Shown: piece by piece, positions 31,388-42,091 of the stretch
How the letters are laid out: the number at the start of each line of letters is the position of its first letter
How positions within the stretch are numbered: position 1 is the stretch's first letter
NCBI RefSeq assembly: GCF_004015185.1
Contig: NZ_CP025746.1
Span: 806,001 to 870,000, forward strand
DNA: 64,000 bases
Direction of reading: 5' to 3'
From: Clostridium manihotivorum
GTDB lineage: Bacteria > Bacillota > Clostridia > Clostridiales > Clostridiaceae
Translations under genes and position numbers: made by a program
Notes under the pieces: model-generated
Seen by the model: only the letters and a program-made list of their open reading frames with translations
What the model was told of the DNA's origin: nothing
Database searches by the model: none

Positions 31388-31930
31388 ATGTCAAGAGTTG
31401 GTAGATTGCCGATAGCTATCCCTGCTGGCGTAACTGTTACTGTAACACCAGACAACGTTGTTACAGTAAAGGGTCCAAAGGGAGAGCTAGTTAAAGCTAT
31501 GCACAAGGACATAACAATAGCAGTAGAAGACAATCAAGTGGTTGTTACAAGACCAAGTGATGTAAAAGAACACAGAGCTCTACACGGTTTAACAAGAGCT
31601 TTAGTAAATAATATGGTTACAGGTGTAACTCAAGGATTCCAAAAAACATTGGAATTAATAGGTGTAGGTTATAGAGCACAATTACAAGGAAAGAAGCTTG
31701 TAATGAACCTTGGATACTCACACCCAGTAGAAGTAGAACCAGTTGATGGAGTAACTTTTGCTTTAGACGGAACTACAAAAGTTCTAGTTCAAGGTATTGA
31801 TAAAGAAAAAGTTGGTGCAGTTGCTGCTGATATAAGATCATGGAGAGAACCAGAACCTTATAAAGGTAAAGGTATTAAATACTCTGATGAAGTTATCAGA
31901 CGTAAGGAAGGTAAGACTGGTAAGAAGTAA
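31388..31930 (+). CDS. rplF: 50S ribosomal protein L6
   Basis: 180-aa protein near the factor-binding site, made of two similar halves. Starts [15 protein letters not shown] at ATG 31388 behind AGGAGGTG; an in-frame ATG at 31337 lacks an SD and would add 17 unrelated residues. Conserved: [19 protein letters not shown]. Confidence 0.97.
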   Translation: MSRVGRLPIAIPAGVTVTVTPDNVVTVKGPKGELVKAMHKDITIAVEDNQVVVTRPSDVKEHRALHGLTRALVNNMVTGVTQGFQKTLELIGVGYRAQLQGKKLVMNLGYSHPVEVEPVDGVTFALDGTTKVLVQGIDKEKVGAVAADIRSWREPEPYKGKGIKYSDEVIRRKEGKTGKK

Positions 31931-31948
31931 TAGAAAGGAGTGAACCTT

Positions 31949-32311
31949 ATGTTCAAGAAGGTAGACAGAAAAGCGTCAAGAGAAAGACGTCACCTTAGAG
32001 TACGTAAGAAAGTTTTCGGTACTTCAGCTAGACCAAGACTTTCAGTTTATAGAAGTGAAAAGAATATATACGCTCAAATAATAGATGATGTTAATGCTGT
32101 TACTCTAGTAGCTGCTTCAACTCTAGATAAAGAATTTACAGGAAAAGCTGGAAGCAACAAAGAAGCTGCAAAATTTGTTGGTGAATTAGTTGCTAAAAGA
32201 GCTGCTGAAAAGGGAATAACAGAAGTTGTTTTCGATAGAGGCGGATATGTATATCATGGAAGAGTTCAAGAATTAGCTAACGGAGCAAGAGAAGCAGGAC
32301 TAAAATTCTAA
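31949..32311 (+). CDS. rplR: 50S ribosomal protein L18
   Basis: 120-aa 5S rRNA-binding protein. ATG 31949 is behind AAAGGAGTGA; the in-frame GTG at 31940 overlaps that SD. Conserved: [19 protein letters not shown] and [23 protein letters not shown] in the C-terminal half. Confidence 0.97.
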   Translation: MFKKVDRKASRERRHLRVRKKVFGTSARPRLSVYRSEKNIYAQIIDDVNAVTLVAASTLDKEFTGKAGSNKEAAKFVGELVAKRAAEKGITEVVFDRGGYVYHGRVQELANGAREAGLKF

Positions 32312-32325
32312 AAGGAGGGAAATAC

Positions 32326-32823
32326 ATGAGAATCGATCCTAGCACACTAGACCTTAAAGAAAAGGTTGTTTTTATAAACAGAGTTACTAAGGTTGTTAAG
32401 GGTGGTAGAAACTTCAGATTCAGCGCTTTAGTTGTTGTCGGAGACGGTAACGGTCACGTAGGCGTTGGAATGGGAAAGTCAATTGAAATACCTGAAGCAA
32501 TTAGAAAAGGAATTGAAGATGCTAAGAAGAACTTAGTAGAAGTTGCAATAGTTGGAACAACAGTTCCTCATGAAATCTACGGAAAGTTCGGAACTGGTAA
32601 GGTTCTTATAATGCCAGCTACAGAAGGTACTGGAGTTATAGCAGGAGGTCCTGCAAGATCTGTACTTGAATTAGCAGGATTAAAGGATGTTAGAGCTAAG
32701 TCATTGGGGTCTAATAATCCAAGAAACATGGTTAACGCTACAATCAACGGATTAGCAAGCTTAAGGACAGCTGAAGATATAGCTAAATTAAGAGGAAAAT
32801 CTGTTGAAGAAATTCTAGGTTAG
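32326..32823 (+). CDS. rpsE: 30S ribosomal protein S5
   Basis: 165-aa decoding-fidelity protein. Conserved: [19 protein letters not shown] and [20 protein letters not shown], followed by the C-terminal domain with [17 protein letters not shown] residues. SD AAGGAGGG. Confidence 0.98.
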   Translation: MRIDPSTLDLKEKVVFINRVTKVVKGGRNFRFSALVVVGDGNGHVGVGMGKSIEIPEAIRKGIEDAKKNLVEVAIVGTTVPHEIYGKFGTGKVLIMPATEGTGVIAGGPARSVLELAGLKDVRAKSLGSNNPRNMVNATINGLASLRTAEDIAKLRGKSVEEILG

Positions 32824-32836
32824 GAGGGATCAAGCG

Positions 32837-33016
32837 ATGGCTAAGCTAAAAGTTACATTAGTTAAAAGCTTAATAGGTAGAAAAAAGGACCATATCGCTA
32901 CTGCAAATGCCCTTGGACTAAGAAAAATCGGTAAAACAGTAGAACATGAGGAAACTGCTCAAATCAGAGGTATGATAAACAAAGTTGACTACTTGTTAAA
33001 GGTAGAAGAAGTTTAA
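32837..33016 (+). CDS. rpmD: 50S ribosomal protein L30
   Basis: 59-aa protein, [20 protein letters not shown] followed by [15 protein letters not shown], the standard short bacterial L30. SD AGGAGGG. It sits in the usual slot between rpsE and rplO. Confidence 0.95.
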   Translation: MAKLKVTLVKSLIGRKKDHIATANALGLRKIGKTVEHEETAQIRGMINKVDYLLKVEEV

Positions 33017-33036
33017 TAACAAGGAGGTGTACTTAA

Positions 33037-33477
33037 ATGAAACTTCATGAGTTAAAACCAGCTGCAGGCAGCAAGAAAGCTCCAAAGAGAGTAGGTAGAG
33101 GTACTGGTTCAGGATTAGGAAGAAACGCTGGTAAAGGTGAAAAGGGTCAAAATTCAAGAACTGGTGGTGGAGTTAGACCAGGATTTGAAGGGGGCCAAAT
33201 GCCACTTTACAGAAGACTTCCTAAGAGAGGATTTACAAACATATTTGCTAAAGAATATGTTACTATAAACGTAGACAGATTAAACGTATTTGAAAACGGA
33301 ACAGAAGTTACTCCTGATTTACTACTAGAAAGAAGAGTAGTAAGTAAGGTGCTAGACGGAGTTAAGATATTAGGAAACGGAAATGTTGAGAAGAGCCTAA
33401 CAGTTAAAGGATGTAAGTTCTCAAAAACAGCAGCTGATAAAATAGTTGCTGCTGGAGGAAAAGTTGAGGTGATCTAA
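33037..33477 (+). CDS. rplO: 50S ribosomal protein L15
   Basis: 146-aa late-assembly protein. Glycine/lysine-rich N-terminal part ([38 protein letters not shown]) and folded C-terminal part. SD AAGGAGGTG. It ends two bases before secY. Confidence 0.98.
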   Translation: MKLHELKPAAGSKKAPKRVGRGTGSGLGRNAGKGEKGQNSRTGGGVRPGFEGGQMPLYRRLPKRGFTNIFAKEYVTINVDRLNVFENGTEVTPDLLLERRVVSKVLDGVKILGNGNVEKSLTVKGCKFSKTAADKIVAAGGKVEVI

Positions 33478-33479
33478 TA

Positions 33480-34757
33480 ATGCTATCAACCCTACGTAAT
33501 GCCTGGAAGGTTCCGGAGTTAAGAAAAAGATTATTATGGACTTTTGTATTAGTTGCAATTTTCAGGATAGGAAATCATATTCCTGTTCCTGGAATTGATA
33601 CATCACGTCTAGATACCCTTACACAGTCCGGAAGTTTATTTGGATTCTATGATTTAATTTCTGGTGGTGCTTTTAAGAGATTTAGCATATTTGCATTAGG
33701 TGTAGTTCCTTACATTAATGCATCGATTATAATGTCATTATTAAATATTTCTATTCCTCAGTTGGAACAACTTTCTAAAGAAGGTGAAGAGGGTAGAAAG
33801 AAGATACAAAAGATTACTAGATATGCATCCATAGTATTTGGATTTATAACTGCATACGGTACCTATGTTCTTATTCATAATATAGGAGCATTAAGAGCAG
33901 ACACAGCATTTAATACATTTTTAATAATGTTAACATTAGTTGTTGGATCTACTTTTTGTATGTGGTTAGGTGATCAGATTACTGTTAAAGGTATAGGAAA
34001 TGGTATTTCACTTTTAATATTTGTGAATATTATTTCTAAGTTCCCTTCAACAGTGAATACCATAATAGGTACTCAATCTAAGGGAGATACAAATATAGTT
34101 GAGGTGTTTTTATTAGTTGTAGCAGCACTTGCCTTATTAGCATCAGTTGTTTATCTATCTCTTGCCGAGAGAAGAATAACTGTTCAATATGCAGGTAAAG
34201 CAGTTGGTGGTAAAGTATATAAAGGTCAATCAACTCATATTCCTTTAAGTTTAATAGGATCAACAGTAATAGCTATAATCTTTGCTATGTCAGTAATGCA
34301 ATTTCCAAATGTAATTGCTCAGTTTTTCCCAACAAAGAGTTGGTCACAATGGATTCAGGCAGGAACATGGAGTCCCTTTAACCCAAATAGATGGTTGTAT
34401 ATAGTTTGTGAAGCTATACTAACAATATTCTTTACTTGGTTCTATACTCAAGTTACTTTTAAACCTGAAGAAATGGCTGAGAATATGCACAAATCATCTG
34501 GATTTGTACCAGGCATAAGACCTGGTCAACCAACAGCAGATTATTTAACAAGAGTTTTGGATAGAATCTCATTAATAGGTGGTATTTTTGCGGCAGTCAT
34601 AGCAGTACTACCAATAATATTAAATAATTATACAAACTTTAAGAATCTTCAATTTGGAGGAACAACTCTTCTAATAATGGTAAGTGTATCGCTAGAAGTT
34701 ATGAGACAATTGCAATCTCAGCTTGTAATGAGACATTATCAAGGATTCCTTAAATAG
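33480..34757 (+). CDS. secY: Preprotein translocase subunit SecY
   Basis: 425-aa channel of the Sec translocon with about ten transmembrane helices. Recognisable: FRIGNHIPVPGID at the N-terminus, the plug-side GSLFGFYDLISGGAFKR, the cytosolic loop SLAERRITVQYAGKAVGG and FKPEEMAENMHKSSGFVPGI. Start follows the rplO stop almost directly, so translation is probably coupled; an SD-like GAGGTGAT lies in the end of rplO. Confidence 0.98.
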   Translation: MLSTLRNAWKVPELRKRLLWTFVLVAIFRIGNHIPVPGIDTSRLDTLTQSGSLFGFYDLISGGAFKRFSIFALGVVPYINASIIMSLLNISIPQLEQLSKEGEEGRKKIQKITRYASIVFGFITAYGTYVLIHNIGALRADTAFNTFLIMLTLVVGSTFCMWLGDQITVKGIGNGISLLIFVNIISKFPSTVNTIIGTQSKGDTNIVEVFLLVVAALALLASVVYLSLAERRITVQYAGKAVGGKVYKGQSTHIPLSLIGSTVIAIIFAMSVMQFPNVIAQFFPTKSWSQWIQAGTWSPFNPNRWLYIVCEAILTIFFTWFYTQVTFKPEEMAENMHKSSGFVPGIRPGQPTADYLTRVLDRISLIGGIFAAVIAVLPIILNNYTNFKNLQFGGTTLLIMVSVSLEVMRQLQSQLVMRHYQGFLK

Positions 34758-34780
34758 ATTAAACAATGGAGATGATGCCC

Positions 34781-35431
34781 GTGAAAATAGTATTATTAGG
34801 TCCTCCTGGAGCAGGAAAGGGAACACAGGCAAAATCAATTAGTAATAGATACTCCATTCCTCACATATCTACTGGTGATATATTCAGAAAGAATATTTCT
34901 GAAAATACTCCACTAGGTATAGAAGCTAAAAAATATATAAATGATGGTCAACTCGTGCCAGACGATGTGACTATCAATATGGTTAAAGATAGGCTTCAGC
35001 AAGAAGACTGTAAAAACGGATATCTATTAGATGGTTTTCCTAGGACAGTTCATCAAGCAGAGGCATTACAGTTATTTTTACAGGATAGAGGAGAAAGTTT
35101 GGATACATCTTTATGTATTGATGTACCGAAAGAATTTATTTTAGAAAGAATGACTGGTAGGAGAGTTTGTCCATCGTGTGGAGCTAGTTACCATGTAAAA
35201 TTCAACCCACCAATAGTAGCTAGTAAGTGTGATGTTTGCGGAAGTGATATCATTCAAAGAAAAGACGATGCAGATGAGACCGTTAGGGAAAGACTTGATG
35301 TCTATGAAAGACAAACACAGCCACTGATTGATTTTTATAGTAGTAAAGATTTGCTGTCAGTTGTTGATGGTACTAAAGCAATCAATGAGGTCTTTGAAAG
35401 TATCTGTCGTATATTAGGGAGCGATAAGTAA
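34781..35431 (+). CDS. adk: Adenylate kinase
   Basis: 216-aa enzyme: ATP + AMP to 2 ADP. P-loop [14 protein letters not shown]-binding DGFPRT and the LID domain with four cysteines (CPSCGASYH ... CDVCGSD) binding zinc, the Gram-positive form. GTG 34781 ([10 protein letters not shown]) is preferred; GGAG at 34768 spaces well from it, while the ATG at 34766 lacks an SD. The stop overlaps the map start. Confidence 0.95.
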   Translation: MKIVLLGPPGAGKGTQAKSISNRYSIPHISTGDIFRKNISENTPLGIEAKKYINDGQLVPDDVTINMVKDRLQQEDCKNGYLLDGFPRTVHQAEALQLFLQDRGESLDTSLCIDVPKEFILERMTGRRVCPSCGASYHVKFNPPIVASKCDVCGSDIIQRKDDADETVRERLDVYERQTQPLIDFYSSKDLLSVVDGTKAINEVFESICRILGSDK

Positions 35432-36180
35432 TGATTATATTAAAAAATGATAATGAAATCGACCTAATGAGAAAAGCAGGAAGACTTCTTGGAGAAGTAT
35501 TATTACTTTTAGAAGAGAATATAAGACCAGGAATAACTACAGCTGAACTAGATAAAATTGCAGAAGAATTTATAACTAAGCATGGAGCAAAACCATCTTT
35601 TAAAGGCTTATATGGATTTCCTAGTTCACTTTGTATATCAGTTAATGAAGTTGTAGTTCATGGATTTCCAGGAAAGTACAGATTAAAAGAAGGGGATATT
35701 ATAAGCGTCGATGGTGGTGTATTCTTAAATGGATATCACAGTGATGCTGCTAGAACCTTTGCTGTAGGTGAAATTTCTGATCAAGCAAAAAAATTAATAG
35801 ATGTAACAAGAGAAAGTTTCTTTAAAGGAATTGAAAAAGCTCATGTAGGAAATAGATTGACAGATATATCATATGATATTCAACAATATGTTGAAGCAAA
35901 TGGTTTTTCTGTAGTACGTGATTATGTAGGACACGGCATTGGTAAGGATGTGCATGAGGATCCTGAAGTTCCTAATTTTGGGCGTCCAGGTAGAGGTCCT
36001 AAGCTTACAGAAGGTATGGTTTTAGCTATTGAACCTATGGTTAACATAGGAGACTATCATGTTAAAACTTTATCTGATGATTGGACTGTAGTAACAGTTG
36101 ATGGTAGTTTGTCAGCGCACTATGAAAATACTGTAGCTATACTACCAAATGGCCCTGAAATATTGACACTGATAAAATAA
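35431..36180 (+). CDS. map: Methionine aminopeptidase, type I
   Basis: 249-aa dinuclear metalloprotease removing N-terminal Met from new proteins. Metal ligands are visible in SVDGGVFLNGYHSDAARTF (two Asp), GHGIGKDVHEDPEVPN (His), LAIEPM (Glu) and HYENTVAI (Glu). Start overlaps adk stop (TAATG). Order secY-adk-map is typical. Confidence 0.96.
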   Translation: MIILKNDNEIDLMRKAGRLLGEVLLLLEENIRPGITTAELDKIAEEFITKHGAKPSFKGLYGFPSSLCISVNEVVVHGFPGKYRLKEGDIISVDGGVFLNGYHSDAARTFAVGEISDQAKKLIDVTRESFFKGIEKAHVGNRLTDISYDIQQYVEANGFSVVRDYVGHGIGKDVHEDPEVPNFGRPGRGPKLTEGMVLAIEPMVNIGDYHVKTLSDDWTVVTVDGSLSAHYENTVAILPNGPEILTLIK

Positions 36181-36267
36181 ATACGTGTTGCTTAGTTATA
36201 AATTCACATCATGCCATTTTATTGGCTATGTTGATTTATGGCTAAGGTAATCATCGAGGTGAAAACT

Positions 36268-36549
36268 TTGCAAAAAGACACTTTAATTGGCGGAATGGTA
36301 TTTTCTAAAGCTGGTAGAGATGAAGATAAGGCTTATATAGTTGTAGATCAACTTGATGAGAATTATGTTTTACTAGCAAATGGAGATACAAAGACATTAA
36401 AAATGCCAAAGAAAAAGAAACTAAAACATTTAGTTTTAACTAATAAGGTGGATGAACAGATCAAGAATTGCATATTATCTAATGATAGTACTGTAGATCT
36501 TAAAGTAAAGAGATATTTAAAACTTAATGGCACTGTCAAGGAGGTCTGA
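36268..36549 (+). CDS. KOW-domain RNA-binding protein, L14e/L6e-like
   Basis: 93-aa basic protein found between map and infA in many clostridia. An N-terminal KOW-like segment ([20 protein letters not shown]) is followed by a lysine-rich [12 protein letters not shown] stretch. TTG 36268 is chosen because GAGGTGA (36255-36261) sits before it; an in-frame ATG at 36238 has no SD. Its stop codon overlaps the infA SD. The role is inferred as ribosome-associated; no specific function is known to me. Confidence 0.8.
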   Translation: MQKDTLIGGMVFSKAGRDEDKAYIVVDQLDENYVLLANGDTKTLKMPKKKKLKHLVLTNKVDEQIKNCILSNDSTVDLKVKRYLKLNGTVKEV

Positions 36550-36556
36550 TTACCTT

Positions 36557-36775
36557 ATGTCAAAAGATGATGTAATAGAAATGCAGGGAGTTGTGCTAGA
36601 AGCACTACCAAATGCTATGTTTCAAGTTGAGTTAGAAAGCGGACATAAGATATTGGCACATATTTCAGGAAAGCTTAGAATGAACTTTATAAGAATCCTT
36701 CCTGGAGATAAAGTTACAATAGAACTGTCTCCATATGATTTAACAAGAGGAAGAATTACTTGGAGAGCTAAATAA
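36557..36775 (+). CDS. infA: Translation initiation factor IF-1
   Basis: 72-aa OB-fold (S1-like) factor that binds the 30S A site. [20 protein letters not shown] and GRITWRAK are diagnostic. ATG 36557 follows AAGGAGG at a long (~11 bp) spacing; the upstream in-frame start at 36527 lies inside the preceding gene. Confidence 0.97.
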   Translation: MSKDDVIEMQGVVLEALPNAMFQVELESGHKILAHISGKLRMNFIRILPGDKVTIELSPYDLTRGRITWRAK

Positions 36776-36916
36776 TAACTTTCTGAAATTATTACAATAT
36801 TATATATTGTGTTTTATGAAATTCATATTAATAGCAATCAAATATTGCTAGCGAATATACTATTCAGAGTAACTTGAAAATATAAAAGATATTTTTAATA
36901 CTCTAAAGGAATTTGA

Positions 36917-37042
<126 letters not shown>

Positions 37043-37093
37043 TAAGAAAATATAAATTTTTAAAAATAATTTATATTAGTATGAAAGTATTTA

Positions 37094-37122
37094 TTGACTT
37101 TTTACTAAAACTAAAATAAGAT
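37094..37122 (+). promoter_or_regulatory. Candidate promoter of the alpha operon (rpsM)
   Basis: TTGACT (37094-37099), 17-bp spacer, TAAGAT (37117-37122), 141 bp before rpsM. Confidence 0.5.
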
Positions 37123-37148
37123 TATATAGGTATTTTCTTAATGCTAAT

Positions 37149-37202
37149 AAATTTTAGGGCGGCTGACTATAGGCATTACCTATAGACCTAAAATTTTTTA
37201 TA
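37149..37202 (+). terminator. Terminator-like hairpin in the rpsM leader (possible attenuator)
   Basis: Outer stem AAATTTTAGG (37149-37158) / CCTAAAATTT (37187-37196), inner stem CTATAGG (37167-37173) / CCTATAG (37179-37185) with loop CATTA, an 8-nt bulge on the left, then a T run. It lies between the promoter at 37094 and rpsM at 37263, so it either ends the rpmJ transcript or attenuates the alpha operon. Confidence 0.65.
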
Positions 37203-37262
37203 TAATATATAAATTAAAAACTTTAGAAAACGCATTTCAATTACCAGGAGGTGTAACTTTTA

Positions 37263-37631
37263 ATGGCAAGAATAGCAGGTGTTGACCTACCAAGAGAAAA
37301 AAGAGTTGAAATAGGTCTAACTTATATATATGGAATAGGACTACCTACTTCACACAAAATTCTTGAAGCAACAGGAGTAAATCCTGACACAAGAGTTAAG
37401 GATCTTACTGAAGAAGAAGTAAACGCAGTTAGAGATTATATCAACAAGAACTTAAATGTTGAAGGTGATCTTAGAAGAGATATTGCGTTAAACATAAAGA
37501 GATTAGTTGAAATTGGTTCTTACAGAGGAATTAGACATAGAAGAGGTCTTCCAGTAAGAGGTCAAAAGACTAAGACTAATGCTAGAACAAGAAAAGGTCC
37601 TAAGAAGACTATAGCTAACAAGAAGAAATAG
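37263..37631 (+). CDS. rpsM: 30S ribosomal protein S13
   Basis: 122-aa head protein contacting P-site t[23 protein letters not shown] and [19 protein letters not shown] are conserved. SD AGGAGGTG. First gene of the alpha operon. Confidence 0.98.
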   Translation: MARIAGVDLPREKRVEIGLTYIYGIGLPTSHKILEATGVNPDTRVKDLTEEEVNAVRDYINKNLNVEGDLRRDIALNIKRLVEIGSYRGIRHRRGLPVRGQKTKTNARTRKGPKKTIANKKK

Positions 37632-37646
37632 TGAGGAGGTAAGACA

Positions 37647-38042
37647 ATGGCAGCTCAAAAGGTTAAGAAGACAAGAAGAAGAAAAGAGAGAAAGAACGTT
37701 GAACATGGTGCTGCACACATCAAGTCAACTTTCAACAACTCTATTGTTACTTTAACTGATGTTCAAGGTAATGCATTATCATGGGCTAGTGCAGGTGGAT
37801 TAGGTTTCAGAGGCTCAAGAAAGAGCACTCCATATGCAGCTCAAATGGCAGCAGAGACTGCTGCAAAGGCAGCTATGGAACACGGTTTAAAGAGTGTTGA
37901 AGTTTATGTTAAAGGTCCAGGAGCTGGTAGAGAAGCAGCAATAAGATCTTTACAAGCAGCTGGTCTTGAAGTTACATTAATAAAAGATGTTACTCCAATA
38001 CCACATAACGGATGTAGACCACCAAAAAGAAGAAGAGTATAG
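37647..38042 (+). CDS. rpsK: 30S ribosomal protein S11
   Basis: 131-aa platform protein. [39 protein letters not shown] and [16 protein letters not shown] are typical. SD GAGGAGGT. Confidence 0.98.
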   Translation: MAAQKVKKTRRRKERKNVEHGAAHIKSTFNNSIVTLTDVQGNALSWASAGGLGFRGSRKSTPYAAQMAAETAAKAAMEHGLKSVEVYVKGPGAGREAAIRSLQAAGLEVTLIKDVTPIPHNGCRPPKRRRV

Positions 38043-38066
38043 TTACGTAATTAGGAGGTGTAATTA

Positions 38067-38687
38067 ATGGCAAGATATACTGGAGCTACGTGCAGACTAT
38101 GTAGAAGAGAAGGTATGAAACTATTCCTTAAAGGGGATAGATGCTATACAGACAAATGCGCATTTGTTAGAAGAAGCTATGCACCAGGACAGCATGGAGC
38201 AAGCAAGAAAAAGCTTTCTAACTATGGTGTACAATTAAGAGAAAAGCAAAAAGCTAAGAGAATATACGGTGTTCTTGAAAGCCAATTCTCAACATACTAT
38301 GAAAAGGCTGAAAAATTAAGAGGTATTTCAGGTGAAAACCTATTAAAGCTTCTTGAATTAAGACTTGACAATGCTGTGTTTAGATTAGGATACGGTTCAT
38401 CAAGAGTAGAAGCTAGACAATTAGTTAACCACGGTCATTTCTTAGTTAATGGTAAGAAGGTTGATATTGCTTCTTACAAATTATCTGTAAATGATGTTAT
38501 AACAGTTTCAGAAAAGAGCAGAGCTTCTGAGAAGTTCAAGACTTTTGCTGAAAATCCAAAGCCATTACCAAAATGGTTAACAGGAAACCCTGACAACTTT
38601 GAAGGCAAGGTTGTAGCTGAACCTGCAAGAGAGGATATCGACGTACCAGTTAATGAAACACTTATCGTCGAATTATACAGCAAGTAA
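38067..38687 (+). CDS. rpsD: 30S ribosomal protein S4
   Basis: 206-aa 16S assembly initiator. It has an N-terminal zinc site (CRLCRREG...DRCYTDKC) typical of the C+ form, then an S4 RNA-binding domain ([20 protein letters not shown]). In other bacteria S4 represses its own mRNA. SD AGGAGGTG. Confidence 0.98.
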   Translation: MARYTGATCRLCRREGMKLFLKGDRCYTDKCAFVRRSYAPGQHGASKKKLSNYGVQLREKQKAKRIYGVLESQFSTYYEKAEKLRGISGENLLKLLELRLDNAVFRLGYGSSRVEARQLVNHGHFLVNGKKVDIASYKLSVNDVITVSEKSRASEKFKTFAENPKPLPKWLTGNPDNFEGKVVAEPAREDIDVPVNETLIVELYSK

Positions 38688-38784
38688 TTTTTAATATTTG
38701 TATTAGGTATATTATCTTTTACAAATATAGGATCAGTTGCCCTCATAATAAGGTTGCCATTTTATATAAAAGGAGGGTTTGTTA

Positions 38785-39732
38785 ATGTTAGAAATAGAAA
38801 AGCCAATAATCGAATGTGTTGAATCTAATGAGGACGGAACTTACGGAAAGTTTGTTGTGGAACCATTAGAAAGAGGTTATGGAACAACTCTTGGTAATGC
38901 GTTGAGAAGAATTTTACTTTCATCATTACCAGGAGCTGCACCAACATCAGTAAAAATTGATGGTGTAGTTCATGAGTTTTCTACAGTTACTGGTGTTAAG
39001 GAAGATGTTACAGAATTAATTCTTAACATGAAATCATTAGCACTTAGAATGACTGGAGATGGCCCAAAGACTATATACATTGATGCTAAAGGTCCTGGAG
39101 TAGTTACAGGAGCTGATATAAAGACTGATGGTGATGTAGAAGTTGTTAGCGAAGATTTACATATAGCAACTTTAGATGACAATGCTAAATTGTATATGGA
39201 AATTACAGTTAATAGAGGAAGAGGATACGTTTCTCAAAATAAAAATAAGAGCGATAGTCTTCCTATAGGTTCTATAGCAATGGACTCAATATATACTCCT
39301 GTAAAGAGAGTGAACTTTACTGTTGAAAACACTAGAGTAGGTCAAATCACTGATTATGACAAATTAACTTTAGAAGTTTGGACTAACGGAACAATAAAGA
39401 TAGAAGAAGCTATAAGTTTATCTGCAAAGATTCTTATTGAACACTTCAAATTATTCATGACTCTTACAGACAACACTAATGATGTTGAAATAATGATAGA
39501 AAAAGAAGAAGATAACAAAGAAAAAGTACTTGAAATGACCATAGAAGAGCTTGATTTATCAGTTAGATCATATAACTGTTTAAAGAGAGCTGGTATTAAC
39601 ACTGTTCAAGAGCTTGCTCAAAGATCAATGGATGATATGATGAAGGTTAGAAACCTTGGTAAGAAGTCCCTTGAAGAAGTTGAGAGAAAGCTTAAAGAAT
39701 TAGGTTTAGGTCTAAGATTAAATGACGAGTAA
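38785..39732 (+). CDS. rpoA: DNA-directed RNA polymerase alpha subunit
   Basis: 315-aa assembly platform of RNA polymerase. N-terminal domain: [23 protein letters not shown] split over residues ~25-48. The C-terminal domain (from ~245; [18 protein letters not shown]) binds UP elements and activators. ATG 38785 is behind AGGAGGG; the in-frame TTG at 38779 overlaps the SD spacing. The 97-bp gap after rpsD contains a 7-bp ATTTGTA/TACAAAT hairpin. Confidence 0.98.
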   Translation: MLEIEKPIIECVESNEDGTYGKFVVEPLERGYGTTLGNALRRILLSSLPGAAPTSVKIDGVVHEFSTVTGVKEDVTELILNMKSLALRMTGDGPKTIYIDAKGPGVVTGADIKTDGDVEVVSEDLHIATLDDNAKLYMEITVNRGRGYVSQNKNKSDSLPIGSIAMDSIYTPVKRVNFTVENTRVGQITDYDKLTLEVWTNGTIKIEEAISLSAKILIEHFKLFMTLTDNTNDVEIMIEKEEDNKEKVLEMTIEELDLSVRSYNCLKRAGINTVQELAQRSMDDMMKVRNLGKKSLEEVERKLKELGLGLRLNDE

Positions 39733-39748
39733 GTAAGGAGGTAAAGCT

Positions 39749-40090
39749 ATGGCAGGATATCGTAAGTTAGGTCGTCCTACTGATCAGAGAAAAGCTATGC
39801 TAAGAAACCTTGTTACAAGCTTCTTAAAGCATGGTAAAATAGAAACAACTGAAACAAGAGCTAAAGAAGCGAGAAGCCTTGCAGAAAAGATGATTACTCT
39901 TGCAAAAAGAGGAGATCTTCATGCAAGAAGACAGGTTTTGTCTTTTGTTACGGAAGAAGCAGTAGTGAAGAATTTATTTGAAAATGTTGCTCCAAAATAC
40001 ACTGAGAGAAACGGTGGTTATACAAGAATGTATAAAGTTGGCCCAAGAAGAGGCGACGGAGCTGAAATAGTTATACTTGAATTAGTATAA
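39749..40090 (+). CDS. rplQ: 50S ribosomal protein L17
   Basis: 113-aa tunnel-exit protein. [19 protein letters not shown] and [21 protein letters not shown] are conserved. SD AAGGAGG. A strong terminator follows, closing the long ribosomal gene series. Confidence 0.98.
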   Translation: MAGYRKLGRPTDQRKAMLRNLVTSFLKHGKIETTETRAKEARSLAEKMITLAKRGDLHARRQVLSFVTEEAVVKNLFENVAPKYTERNGGYTRMYKVGPRRGDGAEIVILELV

Positions 40091-40095
40091 TTTAC

Positions 40096-40127
40096 TGGGG
40101 ATTAAGTTACGGCTTAGTCCCCATTTT
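40096..40127 (+). terminator. Terminator after rplQ
   Basis: TGGGGATTAAG / CTTAGTCCCCA stem with TTACGG-type loop, followed by TTTTAAT. Confidence 0.88.
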
Positions 40128-40382
40128 AATATATACGTAGATTTATTATAACTAACTATGTCAGTGCTTTAACAGTGTAGAAAAAGGATGTATTATAAAG
40201 TATAATAGACAATAGATATTTGTCCATATTATAAAGTTTATTATTATTCTAATAAGCTTTATAATGTGATAAAGATGTACTATTTTAACCTTAGGATTTA
40301 AATGTCATAGTAATATAATCCTATAGATTTGTTGAAGTTCTAAATTGGTACATCTATATATATTTTATATGGAGGAGTCTAG
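40128..40382. promoter_or_regulatory. Gap before ecfA1 with a candidate promoter
   Basis: TAGAAA (40178-40183), 17-bp spacer, perfect TATAAT (40201-40206) is the best promoter match. Otherwise AT-rich with no gene. Confidence 0.4.
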
Positions 40383-41228
40383 ATGAGCGATAAGATGGTT
40401 GAATGTAAGGAGCTTACCTTTAAATATATTAATGGTGAAAACGGAGAAGAAAAGTATGCCATAAATGGAGTAGACCTAGACGTAAAAAAGGGAGAATTTT
40501 TAGTTGTCCTAGGACATAACGGATCAGGTAAATCTACTATTGCTAAACATATAAATGCATTACTTCTTCCTAGTGGAGGCAAAGTTTATGTTGATGGCAT
40601 AGATACATCTGATGTTAATAATACATGGGAAGTACGAAAAAGAGCTGGTATGGTGTTTCAAAACCCTGATAACCAAATGGTTGCTACTATTGTAGAAGAA
40701 GATGTAGCTTTTGGTCCTGAGAATTTAGGAGTTGAGCCTTCGGAAATAAGAAAAAGGGTTGATGAAAGTTTAAAAAAAGTTGAGATGTATGAATATAGAA
40801 AGCATGCGCCACATTTATTGTCAGGTGGCCAGAAACAAAGGATTGCCATAGCCGGTATATTAGCTATGAGGCCTCAATGTATAGTTTTAGATGAACCTAC
40901 AGCAATGCTGGATCCTGTAGGTAGAAAAGAAGTTATAAATACAATAAAAGATGTTAACAAGAATTATGGCATAACAATAATTTTAATAACTCATTATATG
41001 GATGAAGCTGCAGAGGCTGATAGAATAGTTGTTATGGATCAAGGAAAGATAATTATTGAAGGTGTACCTAAAGAAGTATTTTCGCAAGTTGAAACAATGA
41101 AGAGAATAGGACTTGATGTACCTCAAGTTACTGAACTTGCTTACGAACTTAAAAAGTCGGGTATAGATATTAGCACTAAAATATTAAATGTAGATGAGAT
41201 GGTGGATGCATTATGTCAATTAAAATAG
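40383..41228 (+). CDS. ecfA1: ECF transporter ATPase component A1
   Basis: 281-aa ABC ATPase of the energy-coupling factor module that powers vitamin and metal uptake with exchangeable S components. Walker [11 protein letters not shown]-loop FQNPDNQMV, signature LSGGQKQR, Walker B CIVLDEPT, and the A1-type C-terminal region. It overlaps ecfA2 by 16 bp. Gene order rplQ-ecfA1-ecfA2-ecfT-truA is conserved in Firmicutes. Confidence 0.96.
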   Translation: MSDKMVECKELTFKYINGENGEEKYAINGVDLDVKKGEFLVVLGHNGSGKSTIAKHINALLLPSGGKVYVDGIDTSDVNNTWEVRKRAGMVFQNPDNQMVATIVEEDVAFGPENLGVEPSEIRKRVDESLKKVEMYEYRKHAPHLLSGGQKQRIAIAGILAMRPQCIVLDEPTAMLDPVGRKEVINTIKDVNKNYGITIILITHYMDEAAEADRIVVMDQGKIIIEGVPKEVFSQVETMKRIGLDVPQVTELAYELKKSGIDISTKILNVDEMVDALCQLK

Positions 41229-42073
41229 AAAGTTTAACTCATATATATATGCCAAAATCGCCTTTTGAGAAGAAAGCACTAGATGATGTTTCCTTAGAAA
41301 TATATGATGGTCAATTTGTTGCTTTGATAGGACATACTGGCTCTGGAAAGTCTACTTTAATTCAACACTTAAATGGTTTATTAAAGCCTTCTAGTGGTAA
41401 GATAATAGTAGATGATGTCAATATAACTGAGAAAGGCGTAAAGCTATCTGACATTAGAAAAAAGATAGGGCTTGTATTTCAATATCCTGAGTATCAATTA
41501 TTTGAAGAGACAATAGAGAAAGATATACAGTTTGGCCCAAGGAATTTAGGCTTATCTGAAGAGGAAATTAGTATTAGAACAACGAGAGCTATGAAGATGG
41601 TTGGATTAGATTATGAGGAGTATAAGGATAAATCTCCATTTGAATTGAGTGGTGGGCAGAAGAGAAGAGTAGCTATAGCAGGTGTTGTTGCTATGGAACC
41701 TAAGATATTAATATTAGATGAACCTACTGCAGGTTTAGATCCAAAAGGTAGAGATGAGATTCTGGAGCAGATTAAGATACTCCATAAAGAATATAATATG
41801 ACCATAATACTTGTAAGTCACAGCATGGAAGATGTTGCTAAGTTAGCAGATAGAGTTATTGTTATGAATAAAGGAAAGTGTATATTGGATGGTGTTCCCT
41901 CAGAAATATTTAATAAGATAGACATTCTAGAAGAAGTTGGCTTAGCCGCACCTCAAGTGACCTATTTGGTTAGAGAACTTAAAAATAAAGGCTTCAATAT
42001 AAGCAGTAGTATATTTACAGTGGAACAGGCTAAGAAGGAGTTACTGGAGTATTTCAATAACAACAAGCAATAA
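41213..42073 (+). CDS. ecfA2: ECF transporter ATPase component A2
   Basis: 286-aa partner ATPase that pairs with EcfA1. Walker [11 protein letters not shown]-loop [10 protein letters not shown], signature LSGGQKRR, Walker B ILILDEPT. Starts within the end of ecfA1 (translational coupling). Confidence 0.96.
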   Translation: MSIKIESLTHIYMPKSPFEKKALDDVSLEIYDGQFVALIGHTGSGKSTLIQHLNGLLKPSSGKIIVDDVNITEKGVKLSDIRKKIGLVFQYPEYQLFEETIEKDIQFGPRNLGLSEEEISIRTTRAMKMVGLDYEEYKDKSPFELSGGQKRRVAIAGVVAMEPKILILDEPTAGLDPKGRDEILEQIKILHKEYNMTIILVSHSMEDVAKLADRVIVMNKGKCILDGVPSEIFNKIDILEEVGLAAPQVTYLVRELKNKGFNISSSIFTVEQAKKELLEYFNNNKQ

Positions 42074-42091
42074 GGTAAGGGGGAAGGTGCA

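Noticed and set aside
40096..40382. Riboswitch before the ecf operon
   Set aside because: I looked for a vitamin riboswitch core before ecfA1 and saw only the rplQ terminator and AT-rich sequence.
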